A stretch of 64,000 nucleotides of DNA from Ktedonobacteria bacterium brp13 (GCA_015099395.1 AP024096.1:8039485-8103484); one strand, 5' to 3'. Shown: positions 18,225 to 28,020, counted from the stretch's first letter. The notes: a model not told the origin generated them from the letters alone. Made by a program: numbers and translations.

Positions 18225-19775
18225 TTATTGCTGGTAAATACCATAAACCCCATCATTAATACTATGCTCTAAATGTGCGGCGACCAGGGTATGGTGCCAG
18301 CCGTCCGCCCTTTCTGGCAAGCCGTGGACCTCTATACGGATATAATTATCAGTCAGGCCTTCCCAGATACCGTTCTTTTGTTGTTCAAGCAAGACCGGAA
18401 TGGTTGTACCAAGAAATTGCTCGCGGAACTGACGACCGTGGATCTCATTGAGTTCCAGCAAACGCTGGCTACGGGCCTTCTTGATCTCATCCTTGATCTG
18501 TCCGCGCATGCGTGCCGCTGCGGTCCCTTGCCGTGGTGAGAAGCGGAAGACATGGGCTTTCGCGAACTCAAGTTGTTCAGCAAGTTGATATGTCTGCTCA
18601 AAGTCCTCGTCGGTCTCGCCAGGGAAGCCAGTGATAATATCAGTACTGATTGCGACTCCTGGGATAAGTTGCCTGGCGGTCTCAATGATAGTACGATAGC
18701 GTTCGCTGTTGTAACGGCGTGCCATACGGCGCAGAATTGCATCTGACCCACTCTGCATCGGTAGGTGGAAGTGACGGCACATCCGTGGATTCTGCCACAG
18801 TTCCAGCCACTCAAGTTGGAAGTCTTCTGGCTCAAGTGAAGAGACGCGAATACGTGCTATCTCGGTATCGTTGAGTAATGCAGTAATCAAGTCACCCAGG
18901 TCCAGCTTTGGATCTTCGTCAGGATGATAGTCGCCCAGATGGATACCGGTCAAGACGATCTCCTGATAGCCAGCGCGAGCCTTCCGCTGAACATTATCCA
19001 CAACCGAAGCGATACCACGACTGCGTGAATGTCCACGCACCGTTGGCACGATACAATACGTGCAACGATTGTCACAGCCATCCTGTACCTTCATCTGCAC
19101 GCGTGTACGTGAGAAGAGGCGGTTATTGGCCTGTTCGTTGGTGACAACGTTATCCACAAACGGAGAGAGTTGAGAGGGATTCTCCGGCTGCGGCTCCTCG
19201 TCAGGGTCTGCCAGAGCGAGTTCGCTATCGCTCCCAATATGCTGAGCCTCTAACGAGACAACAGGGAGCACGCGTCGGGCAGGTAACTCTGGTGTAATGA
19301 TCGCCACTGGCTCTACAGCAGCCAGTGGCGGCTTATCTGTCTCTGCTATCTCTATGGATGCCAGCGTGTGTTCTGACGCAAGACCTTCATTTTCAGCACT
19401 GACTTGATCTTGCTGGATCTTCTCTTTAATAATAGTAGTCAGTGCATCTTTGCCGCCATTGCCTACGACAAGTTTGACACCAGGCAATCTGGCAACTCCA
19501 GATGGGTTCATCTCCGCGTAGCAGCCAGTGACGACGAGAAGAGCATCGGGATGTCGACGGTGTGCCTGTGCGATAAGTTGACGTGAGCTACGATCACCCA
19601 GATGTGTGACCGTGCATGTGTTCACAATATAGACATCGGCGGCCTCAGTAAAGTCACGTTGGACAAAACCAGCCGCGTTCATCTGATCGCTAATGGCTTC
19701 ACTATCGGCTTGATTGACTTTACAGCCAAGTGTGGTGACCGCAAAAGTTGTTTCCTGTGCTGTGTTCTCGGACAT
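18225..19775 (-). CDS. mtaB: tRNA t6A37 methylthiotransferase MtaB, with an inserted segment
   Basis: Radical-SAM enzyme that adds a methylthio group to t6A at position 37 of tRNAs reading ANN codons. The N-terminal UPF0004 domain carries Cys18 (TTLGCKVNQADSEA), Cys54 and Cys85 for one cluster. The radical-SAM motif DGCDNRCTYC gives Cys234, Cys238 and Cys241. A TRAM-like RNA-binding domain ends the protein. At 516 residues it is about 80 longer than usual because an acidic, Pro/Glu-rich segment of about 90 residues (about 122-215) separates the two domains. GCKVNQ and MtaB-type order favour MtaB over MiaB or RimO. Confidence 0.92.
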   Translation of the reverse strand: MSENTAQETTFAVTTLGCKVNQADSEAISDQMNAAGFVQRDFTEAADVYIVNTCTVTHLGDRSSRQLIAQAHRRHPDALLVVTGCYAEMNPSGVARLPGVKLVVGNGGKDALTTIIKEKIQQDQVSAENEGLASEHTLASIEIAETDKPPLAAVEPVAIITPELPARRVLPVVSLEAQHIGSDSELALADPDEEPQPENPSQLSPFVDNVVTNEQANNRLFSRTRVQMKVQDGCDNRCTYCIVPTVRGHSRSRGIASVVDNVQRKARAGYQEIVLTGIHLGDYHPDEDPKLDLGDLITALLNDTEIARIRVSSLEPEDFQLEWLELWQNPRMCRHFHLPMQSGSDAILRRMARRYNSERYRTIIETARQLIPGVAISTDIITGFPGETDEDFEQTYQLAEQLEFAKAHVFRFSPRQGTAAARMRGQIKDEIKKARSQRLLELNEIHGRQFREQFLGTTIPVLLEQQKNGIWEGLTDNYIRIEVHGLPERADGWHHTLVAAHLEHSINDGVYGIYQQ

Positions 19776-19931
19776 ACGCTCTCTACTTACTGCTGAACTG
19801 AAACACCTGTGTGCGCAGAGTGTGTGGCACGAGCGACGTTAGTCGCGCTGGTGTTCGGAGGAAGATCTTAACTCTATGTATCCAGTGGTTCTCATACAAT
19901 TATACATGTGTTGTTGATACTTACCGCATGA

Positions 19932-20714
19932 TTATAGCGCATTGTGGCCTGCTTGGGTAGATGGCGACGTGGACGATGGTTGTAGCGGTTCCACTGCTAA
20001 CGTGGGCATCACTGGTTCTGTGGATGCCTCTACATGCGCTATCGGTGTCACATTCACATAGGGCTGCTCTGGCTGCACCGGGCATGCAGGATATGCAGAG
20101 CGAACCGCATAGGTCGGCACTCTTCCACCTTGCTGCAAGCGCTGGTAGGCTTGTGGAGGTAGGGGGGGTTCAAGCAGTGATTTTTGCATCAATGGAAGTA
20201 CAAACCAGACATTGCCGAGACCAAAGAGCGTTCCGGTAATGACGCGTAATATCCAATCGCTCTCACGGAGACCAAACATCTGAGTGAGACCGTCCCAGGC
20301 CATCGGCAGCAGCAGCAGTATCCATACATACCAGGGGATACCTGGGAAGCGCTTTTTACTCAGTACAAAGATCAGGCTACCAATAAACATCGAGGCATAG
20401 ATAGAGAAGTTGCGTGCACAGAGGCCGAGTTGGTGCCCATAGATATAGAATGAGTGTGACGGGATCTGGGCACAGACATAGTGGAGTGCAAAGAAGATAG
20501 GCTTTGAGATAGCATCAAGGCCTAGATATGAAAGGAAGGGAACCGCGATGGCGGCAGAGACCAGAAGGCCCAGACTCACTGTAATAATGTGTGCCCAGTA
20601 TTCAAGTAAGAAGTCTCCCAGCCGGTTCACCAGTTTGAGTAATGGTGACTGCTTTTTTGCAAGGGATGTTGACTGTGGCACTGGTTCTGAATGAAACATA
20701 TGTTGTATCGCCAT
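19932..20714 (-). CDS. DUF2085 membrane protein
   Basis: 260 residues with about five membrane helices. The family mark is HYVCAQIPSHSFYIYGHQLGLCARNFSIY, a Cys/His-containing loop between helices that is typical of DUF2085 (CHQxPxRSF...LCARC-like; here one of the usual Cys is replaced by Asn). Function of the family is unknown. The C-terminal 70 residues are Pro-rich and probably cytoplasmic and disordered. AGGGGA precedes the ATG. It lies 110 bp downstream of the glutaredoxin-like gene on the same strand and could share its transcript. Confidence 0.85.
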   Translation of the reverse strand: MAIQHMFHSEPVPQSTSLAKKQSPLLKLVNRLGDFLLEYWAHIITVSLGLLVSAAIAVPFLSYLGLDAISKPIFFALHYVCAQIPSHSFYIYGHQLGLCARNFSIYASMFIGSLIFVLSKKRFPGIPWYVWILLLLPMAWDGLTQMFGLRESDWILRVITGTLFGLGNVWFVLPLMQKSLLEPPLPPQAYQRLQQGGRVPTYAVRSAYPACPVQPEQPYVNVTPIAHVEASTEPVMPTLAVEPLQPSSTSPSTQAGHNAL

Positions 20715-20824
20715 TATGTTCCCCTTTTAAACGATATTCCGGTATCTCAAAAATAGCAGGTTGTCAGCGTGTGCTGTATTGCTATTTTCTCTATCTTTTA
20801 CGTACGTGTTATAGGTTAGCAAAG

Positions 20825-21100
20825 TTACAACTGAAAGGCTGGTGCCAGGTTTTCATATTCGATACGGCCCTCAGCGATCACGGTTCCATTTATCAGCACA
20901 ACAGGGATACGGTAACGATAGGACTCATAGGTACTCATATCGTTCCGAATATCGATCTCCGTGAGATCAAAAGATTGCAGTTCTTGTTTCTCTAGTGTCT
21001 CCGCAATCTCATCTAATAGCTCACGTGCCTCTTCACAGAGATGGCAGCCTACTTTTGTATACATAATGACGTGATCTTTAGGCGTTTCTGTGTGTTCCAT
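20825..21100 (-). CDS. Glutaredoxin-family small thiol-redox protein
   Basis: 91 residues with a thioredoxin-like fold. IMYTKVGCHLCEEARELLDE contains the redox motif Cys19-His-Leu-Cys22, and YRIPVVLINGTVIAEGRI contains the cis-Pro loop and the following strand. This is the DUF836/glutaredoxin-like group found in many bacteria rather than classical GrxA. The start at 21100 was taken because AAGGA lies six bases upstream; an in-frame codon 24 bases earlier lacks such a site. The upstream 450 bases are GC-rich and non-coding, possibly a structured RNA. Confidence 0.85.
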   Translation of the reverse strand: MEHTETPKDHVIMYTKVGCHLCEEARELLDEIAETLEKQELQSFDLTEIDIRNDMSTYESYRYRIPVVLINGTVIAEGRIEYENLAPAFQL

Positions 21101-21124
21101 AAGAAATCCTTTCTGGGGACCCAT

Positions 21125-21570
21125 ACGCCTTCAGGCTATGGGAGGAAAGAAAGGCGTCCGCAGACGCACCGTGTTCCACGTGTGCCCCCTTGCGGAGGAA
21201 GAACAGAAGTGCGGTCTGTCCTTCGTTGCCAGAGATGGCTGGCACCCTTTCCCGCACAAAGTAATGGCTGCCTCGTCGAGGATAGCGATCTGCACGCCTC
21301 CTGAGCACCGGATTAACCCTCGTAGACCTACTTAACTCAGAAGTTATAGAGCAGCAGGCTGGCAAAGCACCCACTGGTACGTTCTTGAACACTCTCGCTA
21401 TCGTAGCCCGATAACCGTTTCCCGCCCCAAGGGGCATCCAAGGATCGGTCCTGGCTGGGACTGGTCAGGTGAGCTTGCGGAGAAGACGGGCAGAAGCCAC
21501 CCCATCTCTACAAGCCCGTCCCGTTTAGGGGACAGGGTTCCTGACGGTTATTATACTGCCCCAAAGGTTG
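21125..21570. ncRNA. Candidate structured RNA of unknown type
   Basis: A GC-rich block of about 440 bases without a believable protein frame, flanked by AT-rich DNA. It holds several strong complementary pairs, for example GACGGGC...GCCCGTC with GTCCC/GGGAC near 21485-21535, GCCAG/CTGGC near 21230, and CGTCCGCAGACG near 21158. Base composition and pairing suggest a folded RNA on one strand. I tested by eye for RNase P RNA, tmRNA, SRP RNA, 5S rRNA and cobalamin riboswitch signatures and found no full set of conserved elements. It may also be the leader of the glutaredoxin gene. Strand and exact ends are not known. Confidence 0.35.
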
Positions 21571-21634
21571 ATCTATCCTGCTTAAAGGATACCATATTCG
21601 TGAGAGCAGAGACAATTGGATAGGAGTAATATGC

Positions 21635-21676
21635 AGGGCTTTCCAGTTCATCTCTTTTTGAGAATTGGAAAGCCCT
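21635..21676. terminator. Hairpin downstream of the possible RNA
   Basis: AGGGCTTTCCAGTT (21635-21648) pairs with AATTGGAAAGCCCT (21663-21676) at 13 of 14 positions, around a T-rich loop. It lies between the GC-rich block and the end of the minus-strand lipoprotein gene. A clear T-run after the stem is absent on both strands. Confidence 0.5.
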
Positions 21677-21755
21677 AGTAGTGTCTACCCGATGTCAAAC
21701 TACTTTAATAATAACTATCAATATATTTATGTATTAATCGAAGAGCCATAGTGTA

Positions 21756-22715
21756 TTAGGAAGCCGTATGAGGGAGCTGACTTACATCTGTGATACGTAT
21801 GGCATTAACGGGAGGTACAACGTTGATTGGCTGGTTGAAGTGACTGCACTGAAATGTTAACAGGATATTGATAGCACTTGCATTATCATTTGAGGTCTCA
21901 TGCAACGATAGCGAGTAAAGGTAGTGGGTGTTGTCATCGATAGAGAAGTCGACACTCACTGTTCCGTTTCCTACTGTTATGCCTGTAAGCGCTGTACTCA
22001 TCAGTAGCTGTTGAATGGCTGGGAAATCTTTTTGATCGAAGGTTGCGGATATCTGGTGTAGCTTGTGACCCTGGACGTTTTTGATCCCTTTATCTGTGAG
22101 ATGCCCATCTGTACTTGCAAGTGTCAGGAGCGTATTGATTTGTGGAGCCCCATAGGCCAGGTATTGTTTGGGTGGTAGATTGGCGAGCGCAATGACATAC
22201 CAGTGGCCATTAGCATAATTGATATAGAGATCATTAGTGGTATGAATATCGTCTTGTTGATAGAGAGCTCCGGAGTGCGCTGCACCCGAGCTTCCCTGGA
22301 CCTCTTGTAGGTAGACATGATGGAGATTCGGATTGGCAATATCCTCTGAGCCTTTGTATGTACCATTCTGAATACCTGCTACACCAGGATGTGGCATCAA
22401 AATGCCGAACAGACTGGCTGACTGTGTTTGGGTTGCGCTAGCCGTAGCAGTAGCAGATGTTGGGCCCTGTGCGTAATCGATATGAACAGAATGGAGTGCA
22501 GACATGGCTTGCAAGCTTTGTTGTAGCTGTGCCTGGGGTGTGACTGGTGTCTGGCTAGCTGTATGTGTTGTAGCCGCGGTCTGCGTAGATGTAGATGCGG
22601 CTGGTTCTGCCACCGACGTGGATGTCGATGTGGGCATGTTTACACCACAAGCACTCAAGAGTAAAGTGAGTAGTAGGCTACCACTGAATAACAAGTAGGT
22701 GAAAATCCTTTTCAT
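21756..22715 (-). CDS. Lipoprotein of LolA/LppX-like fold
   Basis: 319 residues. The N-terminal hydrophobic stretch ends in LLSAC with Cys23 as the lipid attachment site, so it is anchored on the outer face of the membrane. A Thr/Ala-rich linker (about 28-60) follows. The rest (QQSLQAMSALHSVHIDYAQG, then alternating strands with DNTHYLYSLSLHE) resembles the LppX/LprAFG and LolA-like half-barrel lipoproteins that carry lipids or hydrophobic molecules. GAGG lies before the ATG. No neighbour hints at a cargo. The fold call is moderate and the lipoprotein call strong. Confidence 0.78.
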   Translation of the reverse strand: MKRIFTYLLFSGSLLLTLLLSACGVNMPTSTSTSVAEPAASTSTQTAATTHTASQTPVTPQAQLQQSLQAMSALHSVHIDYAQGPTSATATASATQTQSASLFGILMPHPGVAGIQNGTYKGSEDIANPNLHHVYLQEVQGSSGAAHSGALYQQDDIHTTNDLYINYANGHWYVIALANLPPKQYLAYGAPQINTLLTLASTDGHLTDKGIKNVQGHKLHQISATFDQKDFPAIQQLLMSTALTGITVGNGTVSVDFSIDDNTHYLYSLSLHETSNDNASAINILLTFQCSHFNQPINVVPPVNAIRITDVSQLPHTAS

Positions 22716-22940
22716 TGCATACCTCTTATAGGAGTTTTTGTACGTTTGTAGACTTTATGTGATTTAGAATAGCATTAACCAGTTTTATTTGCTATCACAT
22801 AAAGTGTTAATAATATAAGAACGCAAAAAATATACAGATAGTATCGAATATATCACGTGATTTGGTCTGTTATTAGCAGTGCTGAAGATTCTTCTTATAC
22901 CGCCATCTCCTTGTATAGTTGTACTCCTGCTGAAAAGCAG

Positions 22941-22994
22941 GCAGCGCCTATGACTGATCACATTGCACTGACCGTGATCAGTCACAGGCGCTGC
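22941..22994. terminator. Long inverted repeat
   Basis: Arms of 21 bases (GCAGCGCCTATGACTGATCA... at 22941-22961 and 22974-22994) pair at all but one position around a 12-base loop. It lies 24 bases downstream of the small minus-strand frame ending at 23018, so it may be its terminator, although no long T-run follows on either strand. Confidence 0.5.
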
Positions 22995-23017
22995 TTCATA
23001 CCAGGATAGAGGGAATA

Positions 23018-23236
23018 TTACCAGCAAGCATAAGGTGGTGGTGCGCAGAGCATATATCTACTACCAATGAGCATCTCTTTCATTGCAGGGATAGCGCTTA
23101 TGGGTGGATGTAATAAAGAGAATTGATATATGCGATTTTCCTGTCCTACGATAGACAGATTCATGTTGTTAAACAAAAAGATGCAGAGCGTCATTGCAAG
23201 CATAAACAGTGGGATGTGCTGTACAAGCTTCGCCAC
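23018..23236 (-). CDS. Possible small membrane protein
   Basis: 72 residues; not recognised. A GTG start at 23236 is preceded by an ideal GGAGG with five-base spacing. Residues 6-24 (HIPLFMLAMTLCIFLFNN) could span the membrane, and the C-terminus is Pro/Met-rich and ends PPPYACW. A strong hairpin lies just after the stop. The region 22716-23486 otherwise contains no gene. The coding evidence is only length, ribosome site and hairpin, so this remains a weak call. Confidence 0.3.
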   Translation of the reverse strand: MAKLVQHIPLFMLAMTLCIFLFNNMNLSIVGQENRIYQFSLLHPPISAIPAMKEMLIGSRYMLCAPPPYACW

Positions 23237-23439
23237 AGTCGCCTCCATGTGCAGAAACAATATGTGAACACGAATAGTGGTAGGAGAGGCATATGCCGGT
23301 TAGTTCAAATACGTTTACGGCATATTCTAGCTGGTTCCTACCAAGTAATATCGGGTGGATGGTAGTAGAAATGTAGAGTGAGAGATACATTGAGGGAAGG
23401 TGATGGATAAAGAAAAGCATGCTAGTGGATGAAATAAGA

Positions 23440-23477
23440 AGAGAGCCAGCGGATCATACTTGATCTACTGGCTCTCT
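23440..23477 (-). terminator. Terminator of typA
   Basis: AGAGAGCCAG (23440-23449) pairs with CTGGCTCTCT (23468-23477), with an inner ATCA/TGAT extension. On the minus strand it follows the typA stop by about ten bases and is followed by TCTTATTTC. Confidence 0.7.
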
Positions 23478-23486
23478 GTGCTGAGT

Positions 23487-25343
23487 CTATTCTCCTGCTT
23501 CGCGGGAGCGCATACGGTTACGATCGTGCAAGGTCAGTAAACGTTTGCGGAGACGAATATTCTTCGGTGTGACCTCAACTAACTCATCGTTATTGATGAA
23601 GTCGAGCGACTGCTCCAGACTCATCAATACAGGTGGTGTCAGGCGGACGGCAATGTCTGATGTCGAAGAGCGAACATTGGTTTTCTGCTTCTCTTTACAG
23701 ACGTTTACCACCAGGTCATCCGGGCGAACATTCAGGCCAATGATCATACCTTCGTAGACAGGAGTGGTTGGCTCGATGAAGGTACTACCACGTAACTGAG
23801 CATTGTTTAGACCGTAGGTCATCGCGACACCCTGTTCAGAGGCGACCAACGCGCCCATACGGGTCGAGTTAATCTTACCCACCCAGGGCTCGAAGTCTTT
23901 TAGCAGGCTATTCATTGCGCCATTACCCTTGGTCAGGGTTAGGAAGGAATTACGGAAACCGATCAAGCCCCGGGTCGGAATATCGTACTCGATACGCACG
24001 TTGCCGTTGGTATCGCTGATCATATTGGTCAACTGGGCTTTACGGGAGGACAGCGCCTCAGTCAGTACACCGATAAATTCATCACGGGTATCGATGACAA
24101 GATGTTCAACTGGCTCCATAAGGTGGCCATTCTCGTCCTCGCGGGTGATAACCTCAGGGCGAGAGACCTGGAACTCGTAGCCTTCGCGGCGCATTGTCTC
24201 AATCAAGACGGAAAGGTGCAACTCACCACGACCAGAGACAACAAACTCATCAGGAGAGCCGCCATCAACGACGCGCAAGCTGACATTCGTTTCCAACTCA
24301 CGGTACAGGCGTGAGCGCAACTGGCGAGAAGTTGAGAACTTGCCCTCGCGGCCCGAGAACGGGCTGTTATTTACAGCGAAGGTCATCTTCAAGGTTGGCT
24401 CTGAGATCTCGATCGAAGGGAGTGCCTCAGGATGATCGATATCAGCGATAGTCTCACCGATATTGGCATCTGTGATACCGGTAAAGGCTACAATATCGCC
24501 GGCCTGGGCCTCAGCAACCTCATAGCGGCTTAACCCTTTGTAATCGAAGACTAATGTGATTTTTTGGCGGGTGACATTCCCCTCACGATCGATACGAGCG
24601 ACCGACGTATTTGGTGTGATACGCCCGCGTTTAATCAAGCCAACTGCGTATTTGCCTTTATAATCATCATAGTCGAGAGCTGCGACCAGCATCTGAAAAG
24701 GAGCCTCTGTATCGACGCGTGGGCCTGGAACCACTTTTAAAATGGTGTCGAAGAGTGGCAGTAGATCTTTCTGCTCGTCCTCCGGGTTGTACATCGCAAC
24801 GCCGTTACGACCGATAGCATAGAGGATCGGGAAGTCAAGCTGATGATCACTCTTTGCTAGTTCTAAGAAGAGGTCCTGAGTTTTTTCAATAACGTAATCG
24901 ATACGTGCATCTTTACGATCGATCTTATTGATAATCACAATAGGTTTCAGATCCAGTTCCAATGCTTTTTGTAACACGAAACGTGTCTGTGGCATAGGAC
25001 CTTCAGCCGCGTCAATGAGCAGAATACAGCCATCGGCCATATTCAGGACGCGTTCAACCTCGCCGCCGAAGTCCGCGTGTCCGGGGGTATCAATAATGTT
25101 GATTTTAATATCTTCGTAAATGATGGCAGTGTTTTTGGACAGGATCGTAATGCCGCGTTCGCGCTCTTGATCATTGGAGTCCATAATCAACTCGCCAACC
25201 TGTTGATTGACGCGGAAGATATGGCTTTGTTTAAGAAGGCCGTCCACGAGCGTTGTTTTACCATGGTCAACGTGGGCGATAATAGCGATGTTGCGGATGT
25301 CGGTACGTTCTCTTAATGTGGTTTCTTGTGTTTCTGTGCTCAT
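23487..25343 (-). CDS. typA: Ribosome-associated GTPase TypA/BipA
   Basis: Translation-factor GTPase that binds ribosomes and assists 50S assembly and growth under stress such as cold. 618 residues from the chosen start, normal for the family. [20 protein letters not shown] is the P-loop, [14 protein letters not shown] switch [15 protein letters not shown] switch II and NKIDRKDAR the guanine-specificity motif. EF-G-like domains and the TypA-specific C-terminus ([16 protein letters not shown], then RLRKRLL) follow. The frame stays open for 61 codons upstream, but the start at 25343 gives the standard N-terminus; 25361 is an alternative with AGGAG at wider spacing. Confidence 0.96.
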   Translation of the reverse strand: MSTETQETTLRERTDIRNIAIIAHVDHGKTTLVDGLLKQSHIFRVNQQVGELIMDSNDQERERGITILSKNTAIIYEDIKINIIDTPGHADFGGEVERVLNMADGCILLIDAAEGPMPQTRFVLQKALELDLKPIVIINKIDRKDARIDYVIEKTQDLFLELAKSDHQLDFPILYAIGRNGVAMYNPEDEQKDLLPLFDTILKVVPGPRVDTEAPFQMLVAALDYDDYKGKYAVGLIKRGRITPNTSVARIDREGNVTRQKITLVFDYKGLSRYEVAEAQAGDIVAFTGITDANIGETIADIDHPEALPSIEISEPTLKMTFAVNNSPFSGREGKFSTSRQLRSRLYRELETNVSLRVVDGGSPDEFVVSGRGELHLSVLIETMRREGYEFQVSRPEVITREDENGHLMEPVEHLVIDTRDEFIGVLTEALSSRKAQLTNMISDTNGNVRIEYDIPTRGLIGFRNSFLTLTKGNGAMNSLLKDFEPWVGKINSTRMGALVASEQGVAMTYGLNNAQLRGSTFIEPTTPVYEGMIIGLNVRPDDLVVNVCKEKQKTNVRSSTSDIAVRLTPPVLMSLEQSLDFINNDELVEVTPKNIRLRKRLLTLHDRNRMRSREAGE

Positions 25344-25687
25344 ATTATCAATAATCTGCATATTCCAGGCAATAGCTCCTAAAGCGAAATCTGTTGACTT
25401 CTTAAATGGTGGGTTTTTTGACTTTATACATCTTCGTAAAAGACGGAGTGCGGCGTGCGGCGGTTCGGCACAATCCTCTTTTACGATAGTAGTAGATACT
25501 TTGTGAGGATGCTGCGCTAAGGGCATAAGAAAACCGGACGGCCATCGTCGCCCGGTAAACAGTCTTTTAGACCGACACTACCTTGTCTATTGTACTGTTT
25601 TTGCCGGCTCACGTCAAGTTCATGAATAATACTAGCTAAAAAACTTTTTCGAATGTGCAAATAACGTTCGTTCTTGTTACGCTTATC

Positions 25688-25728
25688 ACAGGGATGCAGC
25701 AGTCGCGTGACGTCTACTGCATCCCTGT
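25688..25728. terminator. Hairpin between typA and the GH15 gene
   Basis: ACAGGGATGCAG (25688-25699) pairs perfectly with CTGCATCCCTGT (25717-25728). TTTGTTT follows on the plus strand. It sits just past the stop of the minus-strand GH15 gene, so its natural role is to end that transcript although the T-run is on the other side. Confidence 0.6.
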
Positions 25729-25781
25729 TTTGTTTCTAACAATTGCTTTGCACGTATCGATTTAACAACCTGTGGTGGTAA

Positions 25782-27644
25782 TTAGCGCAGAAGTGTGCCA
25801 TTAAGCGCTCTATCCATATTATAGCATGTACTGATGAGAGAAAGATGGGTAAATGCCTGTGGAAAGTTTCCTAGTGCCTCGCCTGTCGGTCCGATCTCCT
25901 CTGCAAAGAGACCAACATGGTTTGAGTATGTCAACATCTTCTCTAGAATCAAGCGTGCCTCGTTCAAGCGTCCGGAACGTGCTAATGTCTCTGCCAGCCA
26001 GAAGCTACAGGGACTGAATGTTCCTTCAGTCGTACCCAGTCCATCGCTTGCTGCGCTTTTAGGATTGTAGCGATAGACGTGTGAATCACTGGTCAACTCT
26101 CTTAAGATCCGATTGATCGTGTCATTCATACGTGGATCTGTTGGGCCAGTAAATTTGGTCAGTACCATGAGCAATGAACTGGCGTCGATAGCATCACTCC
26201 CATAATATTGAACAAAACTACGTGCCCTTTCATTCCAGCCTGCCTCCATAACCTGTTCATAGATCTCTGAACTGATAGTGGACCAGTTATCCAGGGGGGC
26301 AGGCAGACCGCGATGGCGTGCGATACGCATAGCACGATCAAAGGCGACCCAACTCATAACACGCGAATGTAAGAATTGTTGCTGACCACCACGGACCTCC
26401 CATATCCCCTCATCTGGTTCTTGCCAGTGCTGACCGAGCCAATCGAGCAGGCGACGCAGGTTTTTCCATAGATCATACGAGATATCCTGGTGCTTATTAA
26501 AGATATAGATAGAGTCCATCAACTCGCCATAGACATCCAACTGCTTTTGTTTATATGCACCGTTGCCAATGCGAACCGGTGAGCTTTTGCGATAGCCCTC
26601 AAGGTGATCCAGCGTAAATTCTTGCAGATCGTGCCCACCATCAATGGTGTACATTGGTTGTAGCGAGCCATTATCTTTGAGCTCATGACAGCGTGCATCC
26701 AGCCAGCCCATGAACGCTTCTGCCTCTTGTGTGAAGCCCAGGATCAGCAGACTATAGATAGTAAAGGCTGCATCTCGCAGCCATGTATAGCGGTAGTCCC
26801 AATTGCGTGCTCCACCTAACGTCTCTGGTAAGCTTGTCGTAGGTGCCGCAACAATTGCGCCTGTTGGAGCGTAGGTGAGTAGTTTGAGTGCCAGGGCTGA
26901 ACGCTGAACCATCTCGCGCCAGCGACCTTGATACTGGCATTGGCTGAGCCAATTTTGCCAGTAGGTCAGCGTTTTCTGATACGTTGCTTGATACTGGCGA
27001 CGCGAGATTCTCTGTGGTCTGATGTCATGGTCTCGTGCGCTCTCCAGTACAAAGTAAACCTGCTCTTTTTCGTGTAATGTAAAGGTGGCACGTACTCCAC
27101 CTTCCCCATCCTCCTGTAGCGGAACTGTAGAGGCCAATCCCAGACAGAGCGACTGACTATGGAAGATAGCACCTTCCTCTGAAAGCGAGACAGTATGTGG
27201 ATCACGACCATAATTAAATGCTGGTTTGCAGACCATCTCAAAGGGTAGAGAGCCACGTACAACGCTGACGGCCCGAATAATATGGTGTTGATGTGGAGCG
27301 CTCCCAGCCTCTTTGATGGGCATGAAATCGGTAATCTCGCCGACTCCGTCGTTCGTCAAGAAGCGTGTAACGAGTACATTGGTCTCTGGTAGATAGAGTT
27401 GCCGACGTCCAACACTTGCAGTCTGGTCAAAGGAAGGTGCGATCTGGAAATAGCCGCCTTTGTTGACATCGATCAGCGCTCCGAAGACGCTGGGCGAGTC
27501 GAAGCGTGGAATGCAGCACCAGTCAATTGAACCATGTTTACCGACCAGGGCCACTGTATGAAGATCACCAATAATAGCATAGTCTTCTATGGGCTGATAG
27601 GTTCGTGCATTCAGATTAGTGGACGTATCTTGTGCTTGTTGCAT
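25782..27644 (-). CDS. Glycoside hydrolase family 15 protein (glucoamylase/trehalase type)
   Basis: 620 residues. The N-terminal part (YQPIEDYAIIGDLHTVALVGKHGSIDWCCIPRFDSPSVFGALID) is the trehalase-like N-terminal domain that precedes GH15 catalytic domains. The (alpha/alpha)6 barrel follows, with GGARNWDYRYTWLRDAAFT and EPDEGIWEVRGG, where an acidic residue acts in catalysis, and a C-terminal LAETLARSGRLNEAR. Related enzymes hydrolyse trehalose or alpha-glucans; this one has no export signal, so it probably acts on cytoplasmic trehalose or glycogen-derived sugars. The start at 27644 has GAAGGA six bases upstream; the frame extends 92 codons further without support. Confidence 0.92.
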   Translation of the reverse strand: MQQAQDTSTNLNARTYQPIEDYAIIGDLHTVALVGKHGSIDWCCIPRFDSPSVFGALIDVNKGGYFQIAPSFDQTASVGRRQLYLPETNVLVTRFLTNDGVGEITDFMPIKEAGSAPHQHHIIRAVSVVRGSLPFEMVCKPAFNYGRDPHTVSLSEEGAIFHSQSLCLGLASTVPLQEDGEGGVRATFTLHEKEQVYFVLESARDHDIRPQRISRRQYQATYQKTLTYWQNWLSQCQYQGRWREMVQRSALALKLLTYAPTGAIVAAPTTSLPETLGGARNWDYRYTWLRDAAFTIYSLLILGFTQEAEAFMGWLDARCHELKDNGSLQPMYTIDGGHDLQEFTLDHLEGYRKSSPVRIGNGAYKQKQLDVYGELMDSIYIFNKHQDISYDLWKNLRRLLDWLGQHWQEPDEGIWEVRGGQQQFLHSRVMSWVAFDRAMRIARHRGLPAPLDNWSTISSEIYEQVMEAGWNERARSFVQYYGSDAIDASSLLMVLTKFTGPTDPRMNDTINRILRELTSDSHVYRYNPKSAASDGLGTTEGTFSPCSFWLAETLARSGRLNEARLILEKMLTYSNHVGLFAEEIGPTGEALGNFPQAFTHLSLISTCYNMDRALNGTLLR

Positions 27645-28020
27645 AGTTGTTCCTTCAAGAGTTTTCGTATTATCCTGGATCTCAGAAAAAAAGTGTATCT
27701 GCTTACTCATACTCAGCTTGTAGACATAGCGGTTCGATTGAGCATAGTGTATGTTTTTGTTCTCGAAATTCGAGTGTGGTGCAGAGGAGAAAGATGGCAT
27801 GTACGTTGCGGAGATGAAGATTGGTACTATGTTAGTACCAGCCATATACAAATGGACGTACCGATAGCAGGATAACAAGGTTTTTATCCTGCTATCGGAT
27901 GTATGTTGGTCTATCTGCATAACTTGTTTGTTTGCACCATCGTTTAATAAGATCTGACTCTTTGCTGGTCTACTTCAACAACTTCATGTATGGCTATGGA
28001 AGAATGAAGGACAGTGTTCT
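27645..28020. other. Intergenic region with a perfect hairpin
   Basis: No gene was seen. CCGATAGCAGGATAA (27861-27875) pairs perfectly with TTATCCTGCTATCGG (27884-27898) around an eight-base loop. It lies 120-160 bases downstream of the minus-strand regulator ending at 28021. No T-run follows, so it could be a terminator without a tail, an RNA-stabilising hairpin or an operator. Confidence 0.5.

Noticed and set aside
21325-21350. 5S rRNA-like string AACTCAGAAGTTA
   Set aside because: Only a dozen bases match. The surrounding 120 bases lack the 5S helices, and the match itself is a tiny hairpin.
21078-21437. 119-codon minus-strand frame across the GC-rich block
   Set aside because: Composition is not protein-like (clusters of Arg, Ser and Gly), it overlaps the start of the glutaredoxin-like gene in another frame, and it has no ribosome site.
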